NCBI RefSeq assembly: GCF_001742185.1
Contig: NZ_CP015750.1
Location: 1,736,001 to 1,800,000, forward strand
Source of the DNA: Pectobacterium wasabiae CFBP 3304
GTDB lineage: Bacteria; Pseudomonadota; Gammaproteobacteria; Enterobacterales; Enterobacteriaceae
Direction: 5' to 3'
DNA: 64,000 bases
The number at the start of each line of letters is the position of its first letter. The stretch's first letter is position 1. Below, in pieces: positions 35,767-46,543 of the stretch. Made by a program: the position numbers and the translations under genes. Under the pieces are notes generated by a model. That model saw only the letters and a program-made list of their open reading frames with translations, did no database searches and was not told where the DNA came from.

Positions 35767-35781
35767 GCACCAAAATGGTGC
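35767..35781. promoter_or_regulatory. NtrC enhancer site 1 for glnA
   Basis: GCACCAAAATGGTGC, a perfect inverted repeat. Its centre is about 108 bp upstream of the predicted glnAp2 start, the position of the E. coli high-affinity site. Confidence 0.9.
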
Positions 35782-35798
35782 TCCGTATGTGAATTATT

Positions 35799-35813
35799 GC
35801 ACTTATTTGGTGC
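35799..35813. promoter_or_regulatory. NtrC enhancer site 2 for glnA
   Basis: GCACTTATTTGGTGC, centred 32 bp (three helical turns) from site 1, about 140 bp upstream of the predicted start. Confidence 0.87.
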
Positions 35814-35965
35814 ATTCATGTTCGCTTGTAGCGCTTTTGCACCGTGAAAGGGATCACAAAGCAGGCAGCTCTAGGTTGTTTATCATAGATGCTTGTGATC
35901 TTGTTTAGTCCCTCGATTAATACGTGTACAATAGCGCGCTATTTCTAAATGCCTGAGGCAAAGCT

Positions 35966-37789
<1,824 letters not shown>

Positions 37790-37818
37790 TTTCAGACCGA
37801 TTTGTATTGTCACGCAAC

Positions 37819-37845
37819 AGGGCACCTTCGGGTGCCCTGAATTTT
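37819..37845 (+). terminator. Terminator after bipA
   Basis: AGGGCACC, TTCG, GGTGCCCT, then GAATTTTA: an 8-bp stem with stable tetraloop about 30 bp after the stop. Confidence 0.85.
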
Positions 37846-37950
37846 ATGCGCTTTCTTCCACTTTAACCTTTCCTTATATTTCCTCCCTGTTCAGTTTCTC
37901 CATTTCCCGCTACAGTGAAAATCCTACGATTACGTCAGGAGGTGGCTACC

Positions 37951-38562
37951 ATGCTGTATATCTTTGATTTGGGTAATGTTGTCATTGATATTGATTTCAA
38001 AAGAGTATTGGGCGTCTGGAGTAATCTGAGCAGCGCGCCGCTCGCAACGTTGCAAGAGCGTTTTGTGATGGGTGAGGCGTTTGAACAGCATGAGCGGGGC
38101 GAAATTAGCGACGAGGAATTTGCCACCAGACTGTGTCAGGAAATGGGTATTGCACTGAGTTTCGAGCAATTCACCGCTGGCTGGCAGGCTATTTTTGTCG
38201 CACTGCGTCCTGAGGTTATCGACGTCATGCAGCGCCTGCGTCAGGAAGGCCACCGCGTGGTGATTCTGTCGAATACCAATCGCCTCCATTGTTCACACTG
38301 GCCTGCGTTATTTCCAGAAGTGGGAACGGCTGCCGACAGACTTTATTTGTCGCAAGACATTGGGCTACGTAAGCCTGAATTGGCGATTTATCAACATGTT
38401 CTGACGCAAGAAGGCGTTACGCCAGCGCAGGCCGTGTTTTTTGACGATAATGCCGCGAATGTCGATGCTGCGCAAAGCTTGGGAATTCACAGCATTCTGG
38501 TGACCGATCGTCAGGTGGTGCCAGACTTTTTCGCTATGCAGACAACGACGGCCAAAGCATGA
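37951..38562 (+). CDS. yihX: HAD-family glucose-1-phosphate phosphatase YihX
   Basis: Haloacid dehalogenase-like phosphatase that hydrolyses alpha-D-glucose 1-phosphate in E. coli. It is 203 residues from the ATG at 37951, which has an excellent AGGAGGT site; the earlier ATG at 37915 is not conserved. HAD motifs: DLGNV near the N-terminus, SNTNR, LRKPELAIY and FFDDNAANV. The C-terminus is slightly longer than in E. coli. Confidence 0.93.
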   Translation: MLYIFDLGNVVIDIDFKRVLGVWSNLSSAPLATLQERFVMGEAFEQHERGEISDEEFATRLCQEMGIALSFEQFTAGWQAIFVALRPEVIDVMQRLRQEGHRVVILSNTNRLHCSHWPALFPEVGTAADRLYLSQDIGLRKPELAIYQHVLTQEGVTPAQAVFFDDNAANVDAAQSLGIHSILVTDRQVVPDFFAMQTTTAKA

Positions 38563-38572
38563 TTTATATCGC

Positions 38573-38591
38573 AGGGGCGGGTGCCGCCCCT
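38573..38591. other. Stem-loop between yihX and dtd
   Basis: AGGGGCGG, GTG, CCGCCCCT: a perfect 8-bp GC-rich hairpin with no T-tract, so it is more likely an mRNA stability element than a terminator. Confidence 0.5.
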
Positions 38592-38626
38592 ATTGGGAAT
38601 GATAACATCAGGAGTAGTTGGGTTTT

Positions 38627-39064
38627 ATGATTGCGCTAATTCAGCGGGTTTCCAGCGCCAGCGTTACGGTAGAAGGCAATGTCATTGGGGAAATCGATAA
38701 GGGTTTGCTGATCTTGTTGGGCGTTGAGCAGGGTGATGACGAACAAAAAGCCACACGACTTTGCGAGCGCGTGTTGGGCTACCGGATATTCGGTGACGAT
38801 GACGGGAAAATGAACCTCAATGTGCGTCAGGCTGGTGGTAATGTGCTGGTGGTTTCCCAGTTTACGCTGGTGGCCGATACGCAGCGTGGTATGCGACCTG
38901 GATTTTCTCGCGGTGCGCATCCCTCTGAGGCCGATCGCCTCTATCAGTATTTTGTCGAGCAGTGTCGTGAGCAAGGCGTTCACACAGAAACGGGGCAGTT
39001 TGCGGCGGATATGAAAGTCGCATTGGTGAATGACGGTCCAGTGACGTTTTGGCTACAGACATAA
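38627..39064 (+). CDS. dtd: D-aminoacyl-tRNA deacylase Dtd
   Basis: Removes D-amino acids wrongly attached to tRNA. It is 145 residues from the ATG at 38627 ([17 protein letters not shown]). Family motifs SQFTLVADT and NDGPVTFWL, which form the active site across the dimer, are present. The rbn (yihY) gene that lies between yihX and dtd in E. coli is absent here. Confidence 0.95.
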   Translation: MIALIQRVSSASVTVEGNVIGEIDKGLLILLGVEQGDDEQKATRLCERVLGYRIFGDDDGKMNLNVRQAGGNVLVVSQFTLVADTQRGMRPGFSRGAHPSEADRLYQYFVEQCREQGVHTETGQFAADMKVALVNDGPVTFWLQT

Positions 39065-39151
39065 CGCTGTCGTTCCGTTTATCCGTTTGTAGCCGTTTGA
39101 GATCTTATGAACCATGGTGCAATAAAGCATCATCGGCATAGAGGAAGAGCT

Positions 39152-40093
39152 ATGTATCATCTGAGAGTACCTGAAAGCGCGGAAGAACTGGATGCGTACT
39201 ATCAATTTCGCTGGGAAATGCTGCGTAAACCTCTACACCAACCGCTAGGTTCCGAGCGCGACGCCTATGATGCGCTGGCACATCACCAAACGGTGGTTGA
39301 TGAACAGGGGAAGCTGGTCGCGATTGGGCGTCTTTCTATCAATGCGGATAATGAGGCAGCAATCCGCTTTCTAGCCGTTCATCCCGATCTGCGAGGGAAA
39401 GGGCTCGGTACGTTGCTTGCGATTACTCTGGAGTCTGTCGCGCGTCAGGAAGGTGTTAAACGCGTGGTGTGTAGCGCCCGTGAAGATGCAATGGGTTTCT
39501 TCTCCAAGCTAGGCTTTGCTAATCAGGGGGAGATCACTGCGCCACAAACGACGCCAGTTAGGCACTTCCTGATGATTAAGCCGGTGGCGACGCTGGATGA
39601 TATTTTGCACCGTCCTGACTGGTGCGGGCAGTTGCAACAGGCTTGGTATGATCACATCCCTTTGAGTGAAAAAATGGGGGTGCGGATAAGTCAGTACACC
39701 GGGAAAAAATTTATCACCACCATGCCTGAAGCGGGTAACCAGAATCCGCATCACACGCTTTTTGCTGGCAGTATGTTTTCTCTCGCAACGCTCACTGGTT
39801 GGGGGCTGATCTGGCTATTGCTGCGAGAGCGGCACCTTGGCGGAACCATTATTCTGGCTGATGCGCATATTCGTTACAGTACACCAGTGAGTGGCCGACC
39901 GAGTGCCATTGCCGATTTAGGGTCACTGAGTGGCGATCTGGATCGTCTCGCGCGTGGGCGCAAAGCGCGCGTGCAGCTAAATGTTGAACTCTTCGGTGAT
40001 GACAATAAAGGGGCGTTATTTGAAGGGGTGTATATCGTGCTGCCAGCTCAGCCTGATGCGCCATTGGAAGAGGGGGGCTCGGAAGTTGATTAA
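39152..40093 (+). CDS. fabY: Probable acyltransferase FabY (YiiD), GNAT plus thioesterase-like domain
   Basis: Two-domain protein of 313 residues from the ATG at 39152, which has GAGGAAGAG upstream. Residues about 1-150 are a GNAT acetyltransferase domain ([30 protein letters not shown]). Residues about 160-313 are a hot-dog thioesterase-like domain ([38 protein letters not shown]). E. coli YiiD is implicated in initiating fatty acid synthesis. It follows dtd as in E. coli. Confidence 0.92.
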   Translation: MYHLRVPESAEELDAYYQFRWEMLRKPLHQPLGSERDAYDALAHHQTVVDEQGKLVAIGRLSINADNEAAIRFLAVHPDLRGKGLGTLLAITLESVARQEGVKRVVCSAREDAMGFFSKLGFANQGEITAPQTTPVRHFLMIKPVATLDDILHRPDWCGQLQQAWYDHIPLSEKMGVRISQYTGKKFITTMPEAGNQNPHHTLFAGSMFSLATLTGWGLIWLLLRERHLGGTIILADAHIRYSTPVSGRPSAIADLGSLSGDLDRLARGRKARVQLNVELFGDDNKGALFEGVYIVLPAQPDAPLEEGGSEVD

Positions 40094-40202
40094 CCCGCAG
40101 ATGAGCATTATGACGTTCTTCCCATCCGTACATCATTCTTCGCGCTAACCCGCAGTACCCCGTGATTTTCACTGGGTTTACCCTAATACCGATCATTTAA
40201 GG

Positions 40203-40269
40203 ATCGAGATACCGGGTGCTACCACGGTGCGAGGCATCCCTGCGGGAGCCTCATCACCGTGTTTCCCCC
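40203..40269. repeat. Dispersed palindromic repeat, family B, copy 2
   Basis: Shares the core CGAGGCATCCCTGCGGGAGCC and CGTGTTTCCC with 6166-6230. It lies between the convergent fabY and yicH, exactly where the E. coli gene order is broken. Confidence 0.7.
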
Positions 40270-40359
40270 TAAAACTCTAGCATGAGGGGTTACCCTGTTC
40301 TCTCTGCACGCTATGACACTGTGGATGTTTTGCTCGTCCGTATTTCGAAAACGTAATAT

Positions 40360-42051
40360 TTATGGCGTTTCCGTCACCGTTCCCTGATGCATTTGCTGCC
40401 TGATGGGATGGTCGTTGCTATCCACGCCTTGCAGCGTACCGCTTAGGGTCGGCTTCAACGGTGTATCAGCAGCAAGCCGCCCATTCAACTGCAATTGCAG
40501 ATTCGTGTTGCCTGTCGGTGCCGTTGCAGGTTCTGGCCATCCCCAACGCGTCAGAACGTCCGGCGGTACGGCGCGTCCTGTCAGCGATAGGGAAAAGTTG
40601 CGTGCGGGTTGCTGATTGATGGTTGCTTTAGCATCCAGCATGCCATTTTGCGTAAATGCGCTGAGTTCGTTAATAGCGAGCTGGTTATCGTCAGCGACTA
40701 ACGCCAGAGAAGGGCGGCGAACATCGACTTTATTGAACGTCGCGTCACTGGCATTAAGATTCAACGATCCTGTCCACATTCCCCACTGGTGGTTACGAGC
40801 CAGTAGTAAATCACTGCCGTAGCCATCCAATGCGGTTAGCTGGAAGGGGAAATCTGGGTTGATATCGATCAGCAGGTTGCGATTGGCCGTGAATTTTCTC
40901 ACATTCACTTCTGCCAGCCATGATGGCAGCGTTGTTTGCCAGCGTTGACGCCAGTCACCGGGGAGCGTGTACTCCATCCCGGCAACAACAAATTCATTGA
41001 GCTGTAAACGGCGATTGCTCCGCTGCCAATTACCGTTGGTTCGCAATAAACCGCCTTCCCAGCGTGTAGAGAATTGCTTGATGTTAACGCCTGCTGGTGA
41101 CAAATCCAGGTTCACAATCGGGTCAATAAGGTGCATGTTGCCGTTCACAATGTCTGTCGCATTGAACGACAGCGTTCCACCTTCACTCTGCCAGTCATTC
41201 TGCTTAAACGTGACATTTTGCAGGGCGACATCAAGGTCGATAAACGCCCATCCCGGCCCTTCAATCCGGGCATCAATTAGGTCAAAGCGGTTAACCGTAA
41301 CAGAAGGCAGTTCGGTGACCGGCTGCCAGAAGGCTTCTGGCGTCCTTTGGGTTTGCAAACGGACATTACTGAGTCGCAGATTATCGATCTGCCAACTGCC
41401 GTCTTCCGCGCGGCTGGCATTGCCCGTTAGTTGCCCCTGAGCGACATCCGCACCGAAATTGTTCAAAATCAACTGGTGGTGATTGATTTCGCCCTGCACC
41501 AATACCTGACTGGCAGGAATATCGTTGAGTTCGAGCGAACGGGCACTGAGCTGGAACTGCCCCTGTTTACCCAATAGATAACCCGCTTCGGGCTGCCACG
41601 GCATAATTCCGCCGTTGATCTGTTGACCATTCAGACGCCAATCGCCGTCCTTTGCCTGCATTGCCATCGTGCGCAACTGTAATACATCTGCTTCGATAGG
41701 GAGTGTGGCTGCTTGTGGGGAAAGGTTCAGCGTACCGCCTTGCAATTCCAGACTGGCAAAATGACGCGGTTCGGTAATTTGGCGCACGCTAAACCCTGCG
41801 GAAACCTGCTTTGCAGTGAGGGTTGGTGGCTGGTTTTTCTGACCAAAACTGACGTCAGTGAGTTGGATATGATCGGCGGTTGACCAGTCATGATTAATTT
41901 TTCCCAGTGATAACTGGTAGTCGGTGTTCTGGTTTACCCAATTGCTCACCCAGCCTGCTGCCCAACTAGTTTGCAGTAATACATATACGACCACGAGCGC
42001 TAAAAAGGCTATCAGCAGTAGGGTCAGCAATAATTTCCCGATAAATTTCAT
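40360..42051 (-). CDS. yicH: AsmA-family protein YicH
   Basis: Inner-membrane anchored periplasmic protein of the AsmA family, 563 residues from the ATG at 42049-42051 (E. coli 569). One N-terminal transmembrane segment (FIGKLLLTLLLIAFLALVVVYVLL) is followed by a long beta-rich periplasmic part with WEGGLLRTNGNW and DINPDFPFQLTALDGYG conserved. AsmA-like proteins are thought to help move phospholipids to the outer membrane; the specific job of YicH is not settled. Next to xanP as in E. coli. Confidence 0.93.
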   Translation of the reverse strand: MKFIGKLLLTLLLIAFLALVVVYVLLQTSWAAGWVSNWVNQNTDYQLSLGKINHDWSTADHIQLTDVSFGQKNQPPTLTAKQVSAGFSVRQITEPRHFASLELQGGTLNLSPQAATLPIEADVLQLRTMAMQAKDGDWRLNGQQINGGIMPWQPEAGYLLGKQGQFQLSARSLELNDIPASQVLVQGEINHHQLILNNFGADVAQGQLTGNASRAEDGSWQIDNLRLSNVRLQTQRTPEAFWQPVTELPSVTVNRFDLIDARIEGPGWAFIDLDVALQNVTFKQNDWQSEGGTLSFNATDIVNGNMHLIDPIVNLDLSPAGVNIKQFSTRWEGGLLRTNGNWQRSNRRLQLNEFVVAGMEYTLPGDWRQRWQTTLPSWLAEVNVRKFTANRNLLIDINPDFPFQLTALDGYGSDLLLARNHQWGMWTGSLNLNASDATFNKVDVRRPSLALVADDNQLAINELSAFTQNGMLDAKATINQQPARNFSLSLTGRAVPPDVLTRWGWPEPATAPTGNTNLQLQLNGRLAADTPLKPTLSGTLQGVDSNDHPIRQQMHQGTVTETP

Positions 42052-42139
42052 CGTGTCAGTCCATGCCAATCGTCAGGGAGAACTGTTCTTATGCCGCAAT
42101 TTCGCTGAAGGCTCAATAGGTAATGCTGTTACAGACAGT

Positions 42140-42175
42140 AAAAAGCGAGCGGTGTTGCATCACCGCTCGCTTTTA
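42140..42175. terminator. Bidirectional-looking terminator between xanP and yicH
   Basis: AAAAGCGAGCGGTG and CACCGCTCGCTTTT pair around a short loop, 34 bp after the xanP stop on the minus strand. Confidence 0.85.
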
Positions 42176-42208
42176 CATGAACTGAACAGAAATTATTGCG
42201 TGCTGGCG

Positions 42209-43597
42209 CTATTTTTCTTCGTGTGGGAAGACCATATTCAGCACGATTGCCGTAATCCCGCCAGCGGCAATACCGGAAGACAGCAATGTTTTAATCCAGT
42301 CTGGTGCGAATTGTAGAATTAACGGCTGCTGCGATACACCAAGACCGACAGCCAGTGACAGTGCAATGATCATGATCGCACGGCGGTTCAGCGGCTCACG
42401 AGAGACAATGCGCACACCAGAGGCGGCGATCGTACCAAACATCACGATGGTTGCGCCGCCCAGAACCGGCTCCGGAATATGCTGTACAAATCCGCTAACA
42501 GCAGGGAATAGCCCTAGAGCGATCAGCATCAGTGAAACCACGAAACCGACATAGCGGCTGGCAACACCGGTAAGCTGGATGACACCGTTATTCTGGCCGA
42601 AGCACGAGTTAGGGAAGGTATTGAACACGGCGGAAAGGCATGAGTTCAGGCCGTTTGCCAGCACGCCGCCTTTCAAGCGTTTCATGTACAGTGGGCCTTT
42701 GACCGGCTGCTCTGAAACGTCGGAAGTCGCGGTGATGTCACCGATGGTTTCTAACGATGTCACCATGAAGACCAACATCAGCGGGATCAACAGATTCCAG
42801 TCAAAACCTAAACCGTAATACAGCGGCGTGGGCACCATGATGACCGTATCGTGTGGCGCTGGCGTGCTTTCCGGCAGCATGCCCATCAACCAGGCACCCA
42901 GATAACCTACCGCCATGGCAATCACCAGCGACGCGACGCGCAGGTAAGGGTTACGCTGGCGGTTAAGCAGAATAATCACCAGCAATACCACACCCGCTAA
43001 TAATAAGTTTTTGGGCGCGCCGAAGGTGTTATTACCCATTGCGGCATAGCCGCCACCGATGGAGGTCAGGCCGACCTGGATCAGCGACAGACCAATGATC
43101 ATCACCACAATGCCGGAAACCAGCGGGGTAATGATACGGCGGGTTAAATGCAGGAAGCGTGAAAGAATGATTTCGGTGAAGGAAGCAACCATCAACGTAC
43201 CGAATAGTGCCGCCATCATGGTGGGAACGTCTGCCCCACCGTTCTTCAGCGCCAGCCCACCCATAATCAGCGGCGTTACGAAGTTAAAGCTGGTGCCCTG
43301 AATAGACAACAGACCAGAGCCGACAGGGCCCCAGGTTTTAATTTGTAGAATAGAGGCCAGACCGGAAGCGAAAAGCGACATGCTGATGATGCGCTGTGTG
43401 TCCTGAGCGGGTAAACCCAGTGCCTGACAGATCAGTAGCGCGGGGGTGATCACCGCAACAAACATGGCCAACAGATGCTGGCTGGCGGCGAACAGCGTTT
43501 GCGGCAGCGGCGGTCTGTCTTCAAGACGATAGATGAGTTCACTGCGCTGAGGTGCGGCAGCGGCTTCTGTTTGGGACGTTTCCGTGGTGGTAGTCAT
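42209..43597 (-). CDS. xanP: Xanthine permease XanP
   Basis: Proton-linked xanthine transporter of the nucleobase-ascorbate (NCS2/NAT) family, 462 residues with about 12-14 membrane segments. Family motifs include [17 protein letters not shown], the [17 protein letters not shown] signature, and GSGLLS. Its position beside yicH matches E. coli xanP (yicE). A PurR-type box lies about 60 bp upstream. The gltS gene that separates xanP from recG in E. coli is missing. Confidence 0.92.
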   Translation of the reverse strand: MTTTTETSQTEAAAAPQRSELIYRLEDRPPLPQTLFAASQHLLAMFVAVITPALLICQALGLPAQDTQRIISMSLFASGLASILQIKTWGPVGSGLLSIQGTSFNFVTPLIMGGLALKNGGADVPTMMAALFGTLMVASFTEIILSRFLHLTRRIITPLVSGIVVMIIGLSLIQVGLTSIGGGYAAMGNNTFGAPKNLLLAGVVLLVIILLNRQRNPYLRVASLVIAMAVGYLGAWLMGMLPESTPAPHDTVIMVPTPLYYGLGFDWNLLIPLMLVFMVTSLETIGDITATSDVSEQPVKGPLYMKRLKGGVLANGLNSCLSAVFNTFPNSCFGQNNGVIQLTGVASRYVGFVVSLMLIALGLFPAVSGFVQHIPEPVLGGATIVMFGTIAASGVRIVSREPLNRRAIMIIALSLAVGLGVSQQPLILQFAPDWIKTLLSSGIAAGGITAIVLNMVFPHEEK

Positions 43598-43655
43598 GAT
43601 GTAAGTTGGCGTTCCTGAAACGACAAAGAGCGCATTTTAATGATCTCTTTGTCGA

Positions 43656-43671
43656 AAGCAAACGTTTGCCA
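43656..43671. promoter_or_regulatory. PurR box upstream of xanP
   Basis: AAGCAAACGTTTGCCA fits the PUR-box pattern (A.GCAA.CG.TT.C.T) at every fixed position except the last. It lies 59 bp upstream of xanP. The target is consistent with purine control of a xanthine permease. Confidence 0.72.
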
Positions 43672-43764
43672 ACTCATCTTTTTGATATGAATTTCGTCTA
43701 ATTCACAAAACTCTATTATTTAAGAGGATATTTTTTAGGGGAAATGAAGAATGCGCTGCTGCGA

Positions 43765-45846
43765 TCAGGCGTTGGTGTAGCGTGCGCGCTCAGGTAGCCA
43801 GCGTTCAATTAGCGCGATGGCATGCTCGGGATAGTGCTCATGCAGATGACGAGCAACGCGGTGTACCTGCGGAATCAAATCCCGATCGCGCAGGAGATCG
43901 GCTACTTTGAACTCGGCATTACCCGTCTGCCGTGTACCTAACAATTCCCCCGGCCCACGAATTTCCAGATCGCGCTGGGCGATGACAAAGCCGTCATTGC
44001 TATCGCGTAGTACCTGGAGCCGTTTCTGTGCGGTTTTGCTCATCGGTGTTTTATAGAGTAGTACGCAGTGAGAAGCCACCGCACCACGCCCGACGCGCCC
44101 GCGCAATTGGTGCAGTTGCGCCAGACCCAGACGCTCCGGGTTCTCAATGATCATCAGGCTGGCATTGGGGACATCGACACCGACCTCGATAACGGTAGTT
44201 GCCACCAGCAGTTGCAACTCCCCCTGTTTAAAGGACTGCATCACCGCCTGCTTTTCCTGCGCTTTCATGCGGCCGTGAACCAATCCAACCTTGAGATTCG
44301 GCAAAGCAGCCTTCAGCTCTTCGCTGGTGGCTTCTGCTGCCTGTGCTTCCAAGAGGTCGGATTCTTCAATCAGCGTGCAGACCCAGTAAGCCTGTCGGCC
44401 TTCCTGCTGACAGGCACTATTCACCCGTTCGATGATGTCGCTGCGGCGTGAATCCGGTATAGCGACGGTGGTGACAGGGGTTCTGCCTGGTGGCAGTTCA
44501 TCAATGACGGATGTATCCAGATCGGCATAGGCCGTCATCGCCAGCGTGCGGGGAATCGGTGTGGCGGTCATAATCAATTGATGGGGATGAAAACCCTGTT
44601 CTTCGCCTTTTTCCCACAGCGCAAGGCGTTGATGAACGCCAAAGCGATGCTGTTCATCAATGATCACTAATGCCAGCCCGTTGAATTTTACCTGTTGCTG
44701 GAAAATGGCGTGCGTCCCAACAACCATGGAAACCTGACCGCTGGCGATGGCATCCTGCTGTGCCTGACGCGCTTTTCCTTTTTGTTTGCCAGCCAGCCAG
44801 CCGACTTCAAGTCCTAATGGTTCAAACCACTGACGGAAGTTATGAGCGTGCTGTTCGGCCAATAGCTCTGTTGGTGCCATTAGCGCGACCTGTTTGCCGC
44901 TGGCAATTGCACGTAATGCGGCCAGCGCGGCGACCAGCGTTTTTCCTGAACCTACATCACCCTGTACCAGACGCATCATCGGAAAATCTTTCGCCATATC
45001 CGCTTCTATTTCAGCCACGACACGCTCTTGTGCCTGCGTGGGGGTGAACGGTAGGGCGGCAAGTAGTTGCTGTTTCAGGCTGTCTTTAATCGGTAGCGGT
45101 GAGGCTTTATGCCGCTGTTCCCCTGCCCGCACAGCGAGCATACTCAGGTTATGTGCCAGCAGCTCTTCCATAATCAGCCGCTGCTGCGCCGGGTGTTTCC
45201 CGTGCTCAAGCTCGCTGAGCTGCATATCCGGTGGGGGACGATGTAACGTGCGCAGCGCATCTGGCAGGCTAATTAGCGACTGACTCAGGGATTCAGGCAG
45301 TAGTTCATCGATGTGGTTTGCGGCGAGTAGCTCCAATGCCTGATCGGTAAGCTTGCGCAGGGTCGCCTGACGAACCCCCTCTGTAGAGGGGTAAACCGGG
45401 GTGAGCGACTCCTGTAGCTCAACCTGCGTATTATCCCCCTGAACACGATATTCAGGATGGATGATTTCCGCGCCAATTTTGCCACGCTTGATCTCGCCAT
45501 AAGCGGTAACGCGCTGTCCCGGCGCGAGGCTGTTTTTCATCGCGGCGCTGAAATTGAAGAAGCGCATGGTTAGCATGCCGCTGCCGTCGCTGATTTGACA
45601 GGTCAACATACGACGGCTGCCAAAGGTGATGTCATTGCGTAGGATTTCACCTTCCACGGTGGCATACATACCGGGAAGGAGGTCGCCGATGGGGTACAGG
45701 TGTGTGCGGTCTTCATAGCGCAGGGGTAAGTGCAGCAGGAGATCCTGCACGGTTTCCAGCCCGAGTCGTGCGAGCTTAGCTGCCTGACTTGCACCCACGC
45801 CAGCGAGTGTGCTCAGCGGTTGGGTGTTTAGCAGGCGGCCTTTCAT
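43765..45846 (-). CDS. recG: ATP-dependent DNA helicase RecG
   Basis: Branch-migration helicase that remodels stalled forks and Holliday junctions, 693 residues from the ATG at 45844-45846 (same length as E. coli). An N-terminal wedge/OB domain (LHLPLRYEDRTHLYPIGDLLPG) precedes helicase motifs: I GDVGSGKT, Ia MAPTELLAEQHA, II DEQHRFG, III MTATPIPRTLA, V ATTVIEVGVDVPNA, VI QLRGRVGRG, then the TRG motif region. Its ATG overlaps the trmH stop (ATGA), so it is coupled to trmH. Confidence 0.97.
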   Translation of the reverse strand: MKGRLLNTQPLSTLAGVGASQAAKLARLGLETVQDLLLHLPLRYEDRTHLYPIGDLLPGMYATVEGEILRNDITFGSRRMLTCQISDGSGMLTMRFFNFSAAMKNSLAPGQRVTAYGEIKRGKIGAEIIHPEYRVQGDNTQVELQESLTPVYPSTEGVRQATLRKLTDQALELLAANHIDELLPESLSQSLISLPDALRTLHRPPPDMQLSELEHGKHPAQQRLIMEELLAHNLSMLAVRAGEQRHKASPLPIKDSLKQQLLAALPFTPTQAQERVVAEIEADMAKDFPMMRLVQGDVGSGKTLVAALAALRAIASGKQVALMAPTELLAEQHAHNFRQWFEPLGLEVGWLAGKQKGKARQAQQDAIASGQVSMVVGTHAIFQQQVKFNGLALVIIDEQHRFGVHQRLALWEKGEEQGFHPHQLIMTATPIPRTLAMTAYADLDTSVIDELPPGRTPVTTVAIPDSRRSDIIERVNSACQQEGRQAYWVCTLIEESDLLEAQAAEATSEELKAALPNLKVGLVHGRMKAQEKQAVMQSFKQGELQLLVATTVIEVGVDVPNASLMIIENPERLGLAQLHQLRGRVGRGAVASHCVLLYKTPMSKTAQKRLQVLRDSNDGFVIAQRDLEIRGPGELLGTRQTGNAEFKVADLLRDRDLIPQVHRVARHLHEHYPEHAIALIERWLPERARYTNA

Positions 45847-46538
45847 CAGCACTCCGACGATTGCATCGCGGCCCACCACGGGGTATCCGCTACAATCTGA
45901 CCCTGATGGTCAATATAAGGGCGAGGCAACCCTTTACGTTTTGCGACGCGCGCCAGTACCGGATAGCCCCCTTCAAACAGCAGACGCTGCTGCTCTTCTT
46001 CATCCAACGGGCTGTCTTCACGCTGATACATGCCAGCGTTCTGGCGCTGGCGCTGTGCTTCATACAAGATCAACGCCGAGGCCACGGAGACATTCAGCGA
46101 CTGTACCATGCCCGTCATCGGAATGATGATATCCCGATCGGCCAGTTTGAGCGCTTCGGCAGTAATTCCGGTTTTTTCTTGTCCGAGCAGAATACAGGTC
46201 GGTAGGGTGTAATCAATTTCCCGAAAATCGACCGCATGTTCAGACAAATTGGTCGCCAGAACCTGCATCCCCTCATCCTTCAGATGGCCGACTGCATCAC
46301 GGATGGTGCGATGGGTTTTAACTTCGACCCAGCTATTACTGCCCGCAGCGGAGGAAACCAGCGTTTTCATTCGGCTGGTGGGCCAAATTGCATGAACCTG
46401 ATGTACGCCGACAGCATCCGCCGTGCGGATCACGGCAGAAATATTATGCGGTTTATGCACCTGCTCCATGCAAATCGTCAGGTCGGGCTGACGACAGTTC
46501 AGCATTTCTTTTATGCGTGCATAACGTTGAGGAGTCAT
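45846..46538 (-). CDS. trmH: tRNA (guanosine-18-2'-O)-methyltransferase TrmH (SpoU)
   Basis: SPOUT methyltransferase that makes Gm18 in the tRNA D-loop. It is 230 residues. Motif 1 CMEQVHKPHNISAVIRTADAVGV, motif 2 CILLGQEKTGITAEA and motif 3 IPMTGMVQSLNVSVASALILYE are present. It starts 5 bp after spoT and its stop overlaps the recG start, within the gmk-rpoZ-spoT-trmH-recG operon. Confidence 0.96.
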   Translation of the reverse strand: MTPQRYARIKEMLNCRQPDLTICMEQVHKPHNISAVIRTADAVGVHQVHAIWPTSRMKTLVSSAAGSNSWVEVKTHRTIRDAVGHLKDEGMQVLATNLSEHAVDFREIDYTLPTCILLGQEKTGITAEALKLADRDIIIPMTGMVQSLNVSVASALILYEAQRQRQNAGMYQREDSPLDEEEQQRLLFEGGYPVLARVAKRKGLPRPYIDHQGQIVADTPWWAAMQSSEC

Positions 46539-46543
46539 GACGA

